DNA of 64,000 nt from contig NZ_JANCNS010000001.1 of NCBI RefSeq assembly GCF_022570735.2, forward strand, positions 558,001-622,000, read 5' to 3'. Below are positions 35,755 through 44,122 of the stretch, piece by piece (the first letter of the stretch is position 1; each line of letters opens with the position of its first letter). The position numbers were made by a program, and so were the translations under genes. Origin of the DNA: Christiangramia oceanisediminis. Its GTDB lineage: Bacteria; Bacteroidota; Bacteroidia; Flavobacteriales; Flavobacteriaceae. The notes below the pieces were generated by a model that worked only from the letters and a program-made list of their open reading frames with translations, ran no database searches and was not told the origin of the DNA.

Positions 35755-36231
35755 TTAATTCTTTTTAAATTCGTTGTACCAATAATTTAACTCCGTTTCT
35801 TGGTCATAATCGCTATTATAAATTATTCTCATGGTATTTGAATCCGGAAAGGATATTTCATCTGGAGAGGTCGTATAAGTGGTAGTTTCTCCATTTTGGT
35901 CTGTGAATGTTTCAATAAAAATATAAGTCCCGGATGATACTTTTTCCCAGGACTGAAAAATAAATTCATATTTACATTGGCCTTGATCATTATAATATTC
36001 TTCTGTAGTTAACTCCCCATTTGCTTTTATAGTTATTCTGGTTTTACCGGCACATTCTCCAATAGTTTCCATTATTGGATCTCCATTTACCGGAAATTGC
36101 GCGAAGGTTACCGGTCTCCAGGTACCTATTATAGGTTCTTCCGGATCTATTTCTGGGCTATCTTCTGTTGAGCAGGACCAAAAGAGAAATATAATTAGTG
36201 ATAGAGAAAGAATATATTTCATTGTTTTCAT
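35755..36231 (-). CDS. lipocalin-like lipoprotein, element cargo
   Basis: The 158-residue product has a lipobox (LFWSC near residue 20) and then EDSPEIDPEEPIIGTWRPV, the start of a lipocalin-like domain (I-x-GTW) as in many Bacteroidota lipoproteins. The rest reads as alternating beta strands ending in NYWYNEFKKN. ATG 36231 and an in-frame ATG at 36222 are both possible. The role in the element is unknown. It stands close to the left end with the small lipoprotein, as variable cargo would. Confidence 0.7.
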   Translation of the reverse strand: MKTMKYILSLSLIIFLFWSCSTEDSPEIDPEEPIIGTWRPVTFAQFPVNGDPIMETIGECAGKTRITIKANGELTTEEYYNDQGQCKYEFIFQSWEKVSSGTYIFIETFTDQNGETTTYTTSPDEISFPDSNTMRIIYNSDYDQETELNYWYNEFKKN

Positions 36232-36291
36232 ATTGAAAATTTGAACAGTAAATAAGTTACGAAACTTTTTAATCGCCTAACGTCCCGAAAT

Positions 36292-36315
36292 AAAAAAAGG
36301 GGAAAAATCCCCTTT
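36292..36315 (-). terminator. intrinsic terminator of the leftward phage-like gene block
   Basis: AAAGGGG (36296-36302) paired with CCCCTTT (36309-36315), loop AAAAAT; the minus strand continues into a T run (A run at 36292-36298). It follows the 79-residue gene. Confidence 0.75.
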
Positions 36316-36338
36316 CGCTACTTTAATTCAATTTTGCC

Positions 36339-36578
36339 TTAATTCCATTGCTCCGGTCGGAATCTAAAATTTGGGATTGGTACAATTTCGTTGCTGTTTA
36401 TAATCTGTTGATAACCTGAAATATGGATCCCCTCTTTTTGTTTATTTCTGGACCTGCTTAGCTGGATTAGTTCCGATTTTAATTCAAATAACTTATTCTC
36501 ATATTCTTCTGGTGAATATTGGTCTTTTCTCTTTTTCAAGTTATTCAGTTTGTCCATGATGAATGTACTTACTTCCAT
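36339..36578 (-). CDS. hypothetical protein (79 aa)
   Basis: A 79-residue protein with a helical, charged N-terminal half (KLNNLKKRKDQYSPEEYENKLFELKSELIQLSRSRNKQ) that could form a coiled coil, and a C-terminus rich in Pro and aromatic residues. I recognise no family. It is separated from the tape-measure block by a short rightward gene and two operator-like dyads. Confidence 0.55.
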   Translation of the reverse strand: MEVSTFIMDKLNNLKKRKDQYSPEEYENKLFELKSELIQLSRSRNKQKEGIHISGYQQIINSNEIVPIPNFRFRPEQWN

Positions 36579-36616
36579 AATCTAAATTTTAGTTGAGTTA
36601 AAAATTCATATCTAAT

Positions 36617-36668
36617 ATAAGCACTTATTCTGTATAAAACAATATATTTTTACATTATAAGTACTTAT
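36617..36668. promoter_or_regulatory. paired 12-bp dyads between divergent genes
   Basis: ATAAGCACTTAT (36617-36628) and the perfect palindrome ATAAGTACTTAT (36657-36668) start 40 bases apart, about four helical turns. Both extend as TTYTGTA on their right. They lie between the leftward 79-residue gene and the rightward 69-residue gene and look like operator sites for a dimeric regulator. Confidence 0.5.
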
Positions 36669-36684
36669 TTTGTAAGTTTACAGT

Positions 36685-36894
36685 ATGAATGAACGGATTA
36701 ATAAATTATATAGCTGCACTCTTAATAACCGGGTTCAAGTAATAGATACTAATTTCAACGGTTTTTGTAAGCAATTTAAAAATATAGAACCAGAGGCGCA
36801 TTCGTGCCGCTGGTTCATGAATAAATTTAAGTTAGAAAGTGAATTTCAATATCGAATTGAAGACAGGGTTTATTGCTTTCAAAGGTTGAAATAA
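36685..36894 (+). CDS. hypothetical protein (69 aa), only rightward gene of the element
   Basis: A 69-residue protein, MNERINKLYSCTLNN..., basic and rich in aromatic residues near its C-terminus (EDRVYCFQRLK). It has no recognisable domain. It is opposite in direction to all other genes of the element and starts 17 bases after the second operator-like dyad. A small regulator or a leader-like gene would fit, but this is inference. Confidence 0.5.
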   Translation: MNERINKLYSCTLNNRVQVIDTNFNGFCKQFKNIEPEAHSCRWFMNKFKLESEFQYRIEDRVYCFQRLK

Positions 36895-36907
36895 CCTGCC
36901 TTAACTT

Positions 36908-37216
36908 CTAATTCAAAATTTCACCGATCCTTTTTTGCTCCTTTTCTCGTTTTTCATTAAAACTAAGTACGATCTTTTTTAAATTCCTAGATCTTCTTGA
37001 ATCTTCAGTCATTAAGTTGATGAAACAACTTATAATATCACTTTTGAGAGTTTCATCCATTTCAGCATATTTTAATCTATTGCTAAGATCTCCCAGGCTC
37101 TCAATTGCTTTTATTTCCGGCAATTGAATTCTAATATGCTCCAGTAAATCAGAATGAAGTTGATCAAAATCATTCGCTAATTCATTATACGCGCTAATTA
37201 CTTTTTTTTGTTCCAT
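36908..37216 (-). CDS. hypothetical protein (102 aa) after the tape-measure gene
   Basis: A 102-residue, mainly helical, charged protein beginning MEQKKVISAYNELANDF. The sequence has no recognised family. It starts 9 bases after the tape-measure gene and ends 13 bases before the convergent 69-residue gene, so it belongs to the leftward tail block. A small helical protein next to a tape-measure gene could be a tail chaperone or a minor tail part; this is inference. Confidence 0.55.
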   Translation of the reverse strand: MEQKKVISAYNELANDFDQLHSDLLEHIRIQLPEIKAIESLGDLSNRLKYAEMDETLKSDIISCFINLMTEDSRRSRNLKKIVLSFNEKREKEQKRIGEILN

Positions 37217-37225
37217 GGTTTAATT

Positions 37226-40222
37226 TTAAAGATTGAAGTACATTTCCTTTTTTACTGCATTTATGAATTCCTGGTAATTGAAATCTGAACTACTTGGCCG
37301 GCTTCCTTCTACAGATTTCACCCCGTCAAACCCTTTTTTAATACCATTATCGATAGTGGAAAGTAAAGCCCTATTGAATTCTTTATTGATTTCTTCCTCG
37401 GTTGCCATAAGATTATGATTCATAAGGGAAGCCATAATAGTTGCATCCATCACATCTTTATAGCCTTTGTTATCCAGGAAAGCATCGAAGTTCTTATGAA
37501 CCTTGGCACCTCGTTTCATATAAACTTTCTGGTTTCTTTCTTCTGGAGAATATAGGCTTCCGTCCGGCTGTTCTAGCACTTCTCGGTAATTGTGGCTTGG
37601 AAAATCGTTTATCATGGCCCAACCCTCATAGGTACCTGATAAGTGACCTTCTTTGAACTGTGGTATCGGCTGTGCTAATACAGTCGCTATTTGCAGGGCT
37701 CCTAAAGCGGCTATAATAGGTACCAATGGAATTCCGAAAATAACACCTCCTTGGGCTAATGTTTTGGAAATTGCAACCGCAGTATTAATGGCAATTTCCG
37801 CTACTGCTGCCGCCTTATCGATACGAGCCTGTTTTTCCTTTTCTTTGGCGAGTTTTTTTCTTAATTCATCCTCCTTTTCCTTCTGTTCTTTTCGGGCCTC
37901 TTCTTTTTGTTGTGCGGTAGATTCTTCATTATTGATTATGGAATTATACATTTCATTATTGGCGTCCATTTCGGCTTGAATTTGTTCAATTCGTCTAGCA
38001 GAAAATGCCGCAAATAAATCTGAAATCCCTCCAAGTAAATCTTGTACCGTTCTTAATTGCTCAATTTCCTCTTCAGAAAATAGACCGCCCTCTTTTCCGG
38101 TTTTTCCGGGTAAATTAACATTGTTAAGTTCCTCTCTTAATTCTGCAATTTTTCGATACACCTCAGCCTTTTCCTCTTCGGTTTGAGCGACAACAAGCAG
38201 TTCTTTTTCGGCCTGGTCAATCTGTGCGGATAGTTGCCGGCGTAATGATTCTTTGCGAATTCGTTCTATTTCAGAATCTATTTGCTCCCTGGTGGCTCCC
38301 TTAGCAATCATGGCTGAGGTAACTGCATTTATTTCATGTTGAAGAGCTAATTCATTAGCCTGCTGAACCTTTTTAAACTGATCCAGCTGGTATTTGAAGT
38401 TTGTTTCAAGGATCTTCTTTTCAGTCTCGCTATACTCTTTAATTAGATCTTCTGAATTTGCAGTAAATTCTTCTTTAGCCTCCAGTATTTTATTATTTCG
38501 ATCTTTCGCATTAGCAATAGCCCAATCTCTTTCAAGGATCGCTAGTTTTTGCTGATTTTCATAAACTGTGTTATTAGCCTCCAGTCTTTTAGACAATTCT
38601 TCTTTCTCATTCTCGGTTATGGCCTTGTTTACTTCAATTGCCCTTTCCAATCTGGATTTTTGAAGGTTATAGAAGTCTTCGGCCGAATAATCCTTTGCAT
38701 TTGGTTTTTTAGATCCTCCTGAACCGTCTTCGCCTCCCATTGCATCAAAAAGATTTGGCACGTTTCTCAGAATGTTATTTAGGTTTTTCACATAGGCTTT
38801 ATAGTCCTCTTCAGATTCTAATAGAGCCGCCTTTTTCTGACGGGTTAATGTTTCAACCAAATTCGCTTCTTGCTTGGGCAATTGTTGGTCATAATAATTA
38901 TTAGGATTGATTCCCTTCTCTTCAGTTTGCCGCGCTTTCTCTAATCTAGTGGCAAATTCCTCTTCTATTTTAACCTGATCTTCAAAAAGTTTTTGAGCCT
39001 CCTTAGTAATTAACTGCTCCGCTGCCTGAATCTTTGCTTTATTTTCAAGGGCTGTAGTGATCCGGTTAATTGAATCTGCTATTTCATTACTTTTTGAATT
39101 CTCGGTGGTAAGATTTTTAAGATATTCTGGATATTCCTTTTGAAGTAGTTTAACCGCATCATTTCTTTTTTCTCTTTCTACAGTTTCATCCCCGGCAATA
39201 TCTATTAAGGCATTTAACTTTACAATTTCTAACTGCATGGAAGATCTGGTTTCCGCTAAGGCCCTATTGAAGTCTCTATTTACATCCGTTGCCTTTCCCA
39301 TAGAAGTTGCCCAATCGATAATATCTTCTCCATAAATGGTAAGTAGGGTAATACCAAATGACATGGCCGTTTGCCAACTTAAAATCGCTGCTCCTACTTG
39401 GCTTAAAACAGATTTTGTTGCTTTTCCTTCCTCAGCAAGGGCCTTATTGGCGGCCTTTACCTTGCCTATTTCATCGAATAGAATTGGCAAGTTGTTCGAT
39501 ATCGCTAAAAATCCTGTTTGCATGGAATAGGCAAAGGCCGGACCCTCCCTAGTAATTTGGGCCATACTCATTGCCAATCCGTCAAAGCCTTTTTTGTAGT
39601 TTCCTACCTGCCTATGGTAATTCCCGGAACGTTTTTCAACGGTCATTAAAGCATCCCCGTATTTATCCATTCTGGATTCCAAAACGGTCATTCTGCGGAT
39701 CTCTTCTTCACTGGCCTTGCCGGTTAATTGCTTTTTAAGGGCGAGTTCGTAGTATTCATTAGCGGTTTCCTTCAACTTAAGTGAAACCCGGCCATATAAA
39801 GTAGCGGTTTGCCGGTTTACCCGGTTATTGGCGTTGGCCTGATCTCGGGTTCGCTGTATTTCCTTTCCGAGTTCAGATTCGGATTCCTTAACCCGGTCTT
39901 TGGCTAATTGCAGTTTCCTTTCGGCCTTTTCTTCCCATTCTAACGTTTTTAGGTATGATTTTTTTTGAGAAGTATATTTTTTTTCGGCAGTTTCAATTTT
40001 ACCAATCAATTCACTTTGTTTCTGCAAATACTTATTTCTTTCTTCATAGAAATTATTTACATCAGATGGTAACTTTATATCCTTATAGTTCAACTTAAAA
40101 CCGGCTTGACCAGTTTCGATTAATTTAAGGACGTTCATTTGTAAATCTACTACATCATCGCGTAGCTGTTTAACCTGCTCATAGGCTTTCTTATCAATTA
40201 TAGTATCAATTGTCTGGCTCAT
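37226..40222 (-). CDS. phage tail tape-measure protein
   Basis: A 998-residue protein with the layout of tail tape-measure proteins. Coiled coil occupies about 1-190, a helical hydrophobic part about 230-300 (AYSMQTGFLAISNNLPILFDEIG, then SWQTAMSFGITLLTIYGEDIIDW), and further long charged helices to about 780. A hydrophobic hairpin-like segment lies near 800-850 (AVAEIAINTAVAISKTLAQGG). The wording around NNLPILFDEI is familiar from Bacteroidota phage tape measures. It sets tail length and helps DNA ejection. The gene is intact, and 1 base separates it from the gene before it. Confidence 0.8.
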   Translation of the reverse strand: MSQTIDTIIDKKAYEQVKQLRDDVVDLQMNVLKLIETGQAGFKLNYKDIKLPSDVNNFYEERNKYLQKQSELIGKIETAEKKYTSQKKSYLKTLEWEEKAERKLQLAKDRVKESESELGKEIQRTRDQANANNRVNRQTATLYGRVSLKLKETANEYYELALKKQLTGKASEEEIRRMTVLESRMDKYGDALMTVEKRSGNYHRQVGNYKKGFDGLAMSMAQITREGPAFAYSMQTGFLAISNNLPILFDEIGKVKAANKALAEEGKATKSVLSQVGAAILSWQTAMSFGITLLTIYGEDIIDWATSMGKATDVNRDFNRALAETRSSMQLEIVKLNALIDIAGDETVEREKRNDAVKLLQKEYPEYLKNLTTENSKSNEIADSINRITTALENKAKIQAAEQLITKEAQKLFEDQVKIEEEFATRLEKARQTEEKGINPNNYYDQQLPKQEANLVETLTRQKKAALLESEEDYKAYVKNLNNILRNVPNLFDAMGGEDGSGGSKKPNAKDYSAEDFYNLQKSRLERAIEVNKAITENEKEELSKRLEANNTVYENQQKLAILERDWAIANAKDRNNKILEAKEEFTANSEDLIKEYSETEKKILETNFKYQLDQFKKVQQANELALQHEINAVTSAMIAKGATREQIDSEIERIRKESLRRQLSAQIDQAEKELLVVAQTEEEKAEVYRKIAELREELNNVNLPGKTGKEGGLFSEEEIEQLRTVQDLLGGISDLFAAFSARRIEQIQAEMDANNEMYNSIINNEESTAQQKEEARKEQKEKEDELRKKLAKEKEKQARIDKAAAVAEIAINTAVAISKTLAQGGVIFGIPLVPIIAALGALQIATVLAQPIPQFKEGHLSGTYEGWAMINDFPSHNYREVLEQPDGSLYSPEERNQKVYMKRGAKVHKNFDAFLDNKGYKDVMDATIMASLMNHNLMATEEEINKEFNRALLSTIDNGIKKGFDGVKSVEGSRPSSSDFNYQEFINAVKKEMYFNL

Positions 40223-40223
40223 C

Positions 40224-42434
40224 TTATGCGGATTTTAAAAGTTTAAATTTCATATTGTTTTGTTTGATCTTCACTGAGAATAGATAACCTCTCTCTCTTT
40301 TCCCTCGCTCATTTACAAACTGGAATTGTCCGTACCATTTAGGTACCTCTTCACCGTCTATCATGGTATTGCCCTGGATCTTGTTTAAAAGTTCCTGGGA
40401 GAATGGATAATCGAATTCAATCCAGTCGTAAGCATGAATTGGTTTTTTCAGGTCTTTGATCTGCACATCGCCGCGTTCATAAACCGGGTCTTTGTCTGGA
40501 TATTTGGTAGTAAGCTGAACATTCCCTTCGGTATTGGCGTAAACCATGTACCGGTCTGGATATTTTACCGTGGCCGAATTAAACCAGATCGCATGTTCAT
40601 TTCGATTATTGGCCGGGCTCATGGTTAGGTTAAAAGCAGAATCCGGATCATAAATGCCCGTTGGGGCCTGCTCGAAATTATCCTGCCAGTGGCGAAGATC
40701 GTACAGGTCATATCTACCTCGGACTTCCCCGGTTTTTTTTCCGTGGATCATAAACACGTCCTTATCGTAGCTGGTATCCTCTTCCGGGAAGTCAACGGCT
40801 TGTTTCCTTCTACAGTCTTCTATTGCGTAACCATCTGATCTTGAAGGGCTCGTTACATCGTATTTATTTTCTGAAACTGAAAGAGGCAGTACATAATTCG
40901 TTTTTATATTCGGCTCATCCAGTCCTAATGGCCGCTCGTAATTTCCGCCCTTTTGATATCCAGTTTGAACATGCGAAAAAATAAATTCTCTAGCAGTAAA
41001 CCGTTTAATATTTGAGGGCTGGTTTAGTTCTACAGTAACATACGGCTGAAAGAAATACTCTCTTCTTTCATATACTAAGAATTGCTTGGCTCCCTGGGTA
41101 ACGATCCCATAGGCCATAGGCTGAAGCGCATTAATTGAATTGTGGAAATCTTCCCAACTGAGGGTTAAAGTGCGCTCTTCATTTTCTCTATCTTCGCTAC
41201 TGACTTCATCCATATTTCTAAGCCAGAATCCTACGGTAAAGAGAAGATCTTTCCATTTGTCCTCTGATAAGGTTTTGCTTTTAAATGCTGGTTTCCCGGT
41301 AAGAATTTCTGATAATCTTTCTCCTGTATTTTTAGCCGTGACAACTTTAGTTGTGGTTGGTCTGAAATAAGAATCTTCGGCCCAGTCTATTTTTACATCT
41401 ACATCGGAAAATGCCAGGGTATAATAAGAATCATTGCTAATGTTTAAACCTCCCCTAAAATCCCCGGCCATATAGATGCCAAAAGCCAAACTTTCGCCCT
41501 CCTTAATCTCAGTTCCATTTTCAACGCTGAAAATCTTCTCAAAGTTTTCTATTTGGATAGACTGGCCTACTAAATCAAAAAGGTTGTTATAAGTTCCTAA
41601 TTCATCCCTTTCAATCCTGTTGAGGTTTTCATCATAACGGTCCAGAACAATTTTAATGTACTCATTTCGCGTCCGGTATGGCACGAATTCAGTTAATTTA
41701 AAATCTATACTCGCTGTCATTTTGATACGGCCCCGGTCGCGGTCTGCCGTAGCGAAAAACATATTTTGAGTGCTTTTTTCCCACCGCTGATCAAAACCTA
41801 AAGTTTCGTGAGCAATTTGAATATTTAAAGGGTCATTATTGGTAATGACTGTTACCGGAAATGGCCTGAAACTTTCTCTAAACTCATAATCATTTGGCCG
41901 CCATATTCCACTGTGAGCCGTGAAATTATCGGTAGTAGATAGTTTACTTAAAAGGAAAAGTCTTCTACCCTGTTTTAAATCGAGTATATCGGGGTGCAAT
42001 TGGGAAATTGGCCGGTTGTAAATATCCGTTTTTCGATCTATCTCAAATTTCTCCTTTTGTTGATTAGAAAGTACTTCCCGGAATCCGCCTTCAACATAAC
42101 TACAAGAAAAGATATTATTCTCTATTCGTCTATCCAGCAAATCCAAATATCCGGTATAGATCAATTGCCAATCATCCGTTATAGTGTGCTTTGACAATTT
42201 TGTAAGTTTTATTTTGGCTTCTGGTCCGTATGATTGATATACGGCCTCCAGTTTATCCATTATAGGCCCGGGAAATTTTAAATTGTTCGCTATGGTCCCG
42301 AACATTCCAAAAGTTAGTTTTGCCCGGCCTATTTCAATTTCGGTATCATTCGAATTCATCGGGTCTTGATCTAAATACCAAGGCTCTGGAGAATCCGGAA
42401 ATTCCAAAATATATTGATTTCGGTTATCGTTCAT
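40224..42434 (-). CDS. large phage tail-associated protein
   Basis: A protein of about 736 residues from ATG 42434 (758 if it begins at 42500, which I judge less likely because the extra part is a repeat, KIGDKIGD, and has no conserved look). It has a mostly beta-rich, globular appearance with no clear motif and ends WYGQFQFV...MKFKLLKSA, a terminus I associate with large tail/baseplate-like proteins that neighbour tape-measure genes in Bacteroidota phages. It is translated just before the tape measure (1-base gap). The name is inferred from neighbourhood and general look. Confidence 0.55.
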   Translation of the reverse strand: MNDNRNQYILEFPDSPEPWYLDQDPMNSNDTEIEIGRAKLTFGMFGTIANNLKFPGPIMDKLEAVYQSYGPEAKIKLTKLSKHTITDDWQLIYTGYLDLLDRRIENNIFSCSYVEGGFREVLSNQQKEKFEIDRKTDIYNRPISQLHPDILDLKQGRRLFLLSKLSTTDNFTAHSGIWRPNDYEFRESFRPFPVTVITNNDPLNIQIAHETLGFDQRWEKSTQNMFFATADRDRGRIKMTASIDFKLTEFVPYRTRNEYIKIVLDRYDENLNRIERDELGTYNNLFDLVGQSIQIENFEKIFSVENGTEIKEGESLAFGIYMAGDFRGGLNISNDSYYTLAFSDVDVKIDWAEDSYFRPTTTKVVTAKNTGERLSEILTGKPAFKSKTLSEDKWKDLLFTVGFWLRNMDEVSSEDRENEERTLTLSWEDFHNSINALQPMAYGIVTQGAKQFLVYERREYFFQPYVTVELNQPSNIKRFTAREFIFSHVQTGYQKGGNYERPLGLDEPNIKTNYVLPLSVSENKYDVTSPSRSDGYAIEDCRRKQAVDFPEEDTSYDKDVFMIHGKKTGEVRGRYDLYDLRHWQDNFEQAPTGIYDPDSAFNLTMSPANNRNEHAIWFNSATVKYPDRYMVYANTEGNVQLTTKYPDKDPVYERGDVQIKDLKKPIHAYDWIEFDYPFSQELLNKIQGNTMIDGEEVPKWYGQFQFVNERGKRERGYLFSVKIKQNNMKFKLLKSA

Positions 42435-42561
42435 TTGATTGATGTTTTTTTGATGTAAACAGGCCCAAAAATCACCTATTTTGTCACCTATTTTAAACAA
42501 CCCCTGTATTTACTGATGATTGCAAATACTATTTTGGAGTAGTTACGTATCGAACCCAGAA

Positions 42562-42954
42562 TTATCCTACAATTTTTCCGTTTGGACGAGGGTTCTGTTC
42601 CACATTTGGACGAGAGTTCTGTTCCTGGTTCGGACGATCTTTAAAATTGTTCAACTTCTCAGATAAGTATGCTATTCGCGCTCTTCTTTCCGTTGGAGAT
42701 AATTCTTTCTCTTCATGCTTAATTTCCTGTTTTGAAAGTTTAGGCACTATGAAATCACTCAGTTTAATAACCATATCAAATGCTTTTTCAGGATTTTTTT
42801 TGGCTATTTTATCTAGCCATCCTTCCATTTTTTCCAGATTATTCTCAATAAGAAGTTGAAAGGCTTCTTTTATTTCCTTAGTAGACTTGTTCCTTGTGCC
42901 TAGCCGAGATGATTTTTTCCCGGCTTCGCTGGCAGTTTCTTTATTAAATGGCAT
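42562..42954 (-). CDS. DUF5681-like/small-terminase-like protein
   Basis: A 130-residue basic protein starting MPFNKETASEAGKKSSRLGTRNK, the form of short DUF5681-like proteins of phages and elements that carry a Lys/Gly-rich head and a helical C-terminal part. Such proteins are often next to packaging genes. The C-terminus has an eight-residue repeat, RPNxEQNx, encoded by a 24-bp tandem repeat (42581-42638). No large terminase accompanies it. It starts the leftward tail block. Confidence 0.5.
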   Translation of the reverse strand: MPFNKETASEAGKKSSRLGTRNKSTKEIKEAFQLLIENNLEKMEGWLDKIAKKNPEKAFDMVIKLSDFIVPKLSKQEIKHEEKELSPTERRARIAYLSEKLNNFKDRPNQEQNSRPNVEQNPRPNGKIVG

Positions 42955-42981
42955 AATGTTAGAATAATGTTAGTATAACTG

Positions 42982-43094
42982 GCGCTCTACGATATCGCAT
43001 AGCGCAAATTCAATTTTAAATTTTCACTTATCCAATATCAGGATAGCTGATTTCTAATAGTAGATTTCCCTAACGAGTTGCGAATTTGCAACTC
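42982..43094. promoter_or_regulatory. leader region with two inverted repeats
   Basis: A 24-bp near-perfect dyad, GCGCTCTACGATATCGCATAGCGC split here as 42982-43005 (two symmetrical mismatches), and a GAGTTGC/GCAACTC hairpin at 43075-43094. They precede the small-terminase-like and tail genes in the 261-base gap. They could be operator sites, leader RNA structure, or part of a replication origin. Confidence 0.4.
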
Positions 43095-43215
43095 TCTATT
43101 TTTCATAGCTATATGACCGTTAGAAAATCTTCGTGTGCGCGTTGTGACCTGTAAAAAATCTTCATTTCACTGATTATGTATATTAATTCAGACCTTGACT
43201 AAACCTTGGCTGTTT

Positions 43216-43914
43216 TTAACGGATTCTAGGCCTCTCATTAATCTTTTTTAGTGTTTTTGGCCACTCCATAGCATGTTTAATCATCCCCGGTTTTATTTCG
43301 GGTTTTCCGTTTTTATCATATTGAAGAAAATGATAGTGAACGCCATGAACTCCGTTTATTCCAAAGTTGTATTTGAAGTTATGGCTATCGATTTCTTCCT
43401 GAAGATCATTGTAAACTGATATGAAGTTTTGAAGTTTATCATATAGCCTTTTTTCCTCTTCGGTCTCCAGGTAAATACGGCAATGCTTTTCAAGGATGTT
43501 TTCCTGATCTGTTTTGGATATCATGAATTTCCCCTGCATGTAGGTTATATCCTCTAGGCTAAGATCCGGTCTAGGGAATGTTTTCCCTGAATTATTAGGG
43601 CTGAAACTGCTTAGGTCGTTAACCGCCTCTTCGAACGCTTCAAAATCCTTTCTAGGACTTTCTTTCATTTTCTCAGAGACTGAGGTCATAGTTATCCCGG
43701 CCTTCTTTATTTCCGTATCTAACTTTTCCTCAAATCTTTTCCTGATAGAGCTGGTACTTCGTTTCAATTCGTTAAATACCTCATCGGAAAATTCGCCCAT
43801 TTCTAGGTTTTCATAAGTCGATTTCACTTTATCCAGGTAAGGGTTATAATCTTTAATGTCCTGGGTGATTGATCTTAATTTGTCGCGGTCTTCAAATATT
43901 AATTCTCGTTTCAT
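43216..43914 (-). CDS. hypothetical helical protein (232 aa)
   Basis: A 232-residue, mainly helical and charged protein (MKRELIFEDRDKLRSITQDIKDYN..., later ETEEEKRLYDKLQNFISVYNDLQEEI) with a C-terminal GVHGVHYHFLQYDKNGKP stretch. It is unfamiliar to me. It lies between the replication genes and the tail block of the element, preceded by a 58-residue coiled-coil gene. There is no basis for a function. Confidence 0.55.
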   Translation of the reverse strand: MKRELIFEDRDKLRSITQDIKDYNPYLDKVKSTYENLEMGEFSDEVFNELKRSTSSIRKRFEEKLDTEIKKAGITMTSVSEKMKESPRKDFEAFEEAVNDLSSFSPNNSGKTFPRPDLSLEDITYMQGKFMISKTDQENILEKHCRIYLETEEEKRLYDKLQNFISVYNDLQEEIDSHNFKYNFGINGVHGVHYHFLQYDKNGKPEIKPGMIKHAMEWPKTLKKINERPRIR

Positions 43915-43930
43915 GCTTATTTAGATTTGA

Positions 43931-44107
43931 TTAGTATATGCCCATGTTATTTACAACTTGATCTAGGTCTGAATCGGTAATTTCCTTTTCCTCTGTTTCT
44001 AGTTTTTTTTCTAGATCCTGGAGTTTTGATTTTTTACCCTGAAGCTGTTTCTCTTCATTCTCAATTTCATTCTTGAGGTTCTGGATTTCGTCTTTTAAAT
44101 TTTTCAT
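43931..44107 (-). CDS. 58-residue coiled-coil protein
   Basis: An open frame from ATG 44107 gives 58 residues that are almost wholly one charged helix (MKNLKDEIQNLKNEIENEEK, then QLQGKKSKLQDLEKKLETEE), with leucine at heptad positions. It lies between the replication gene and the 232-residue gene in the same direction, 15 bases downstream of the former. The sequence looks protein-coding, since the heptads would be hard to obtain by chance. Confidence 0.6.
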   Translation of the reverse strand: MKNLKDEIQNLKNEIENEEKQLQGKKSKLQDLEKKLETEEKEITDSDLDQVVNNMGIY

Positions 44108-44122
44108 GGTTTTGATTTTAGA

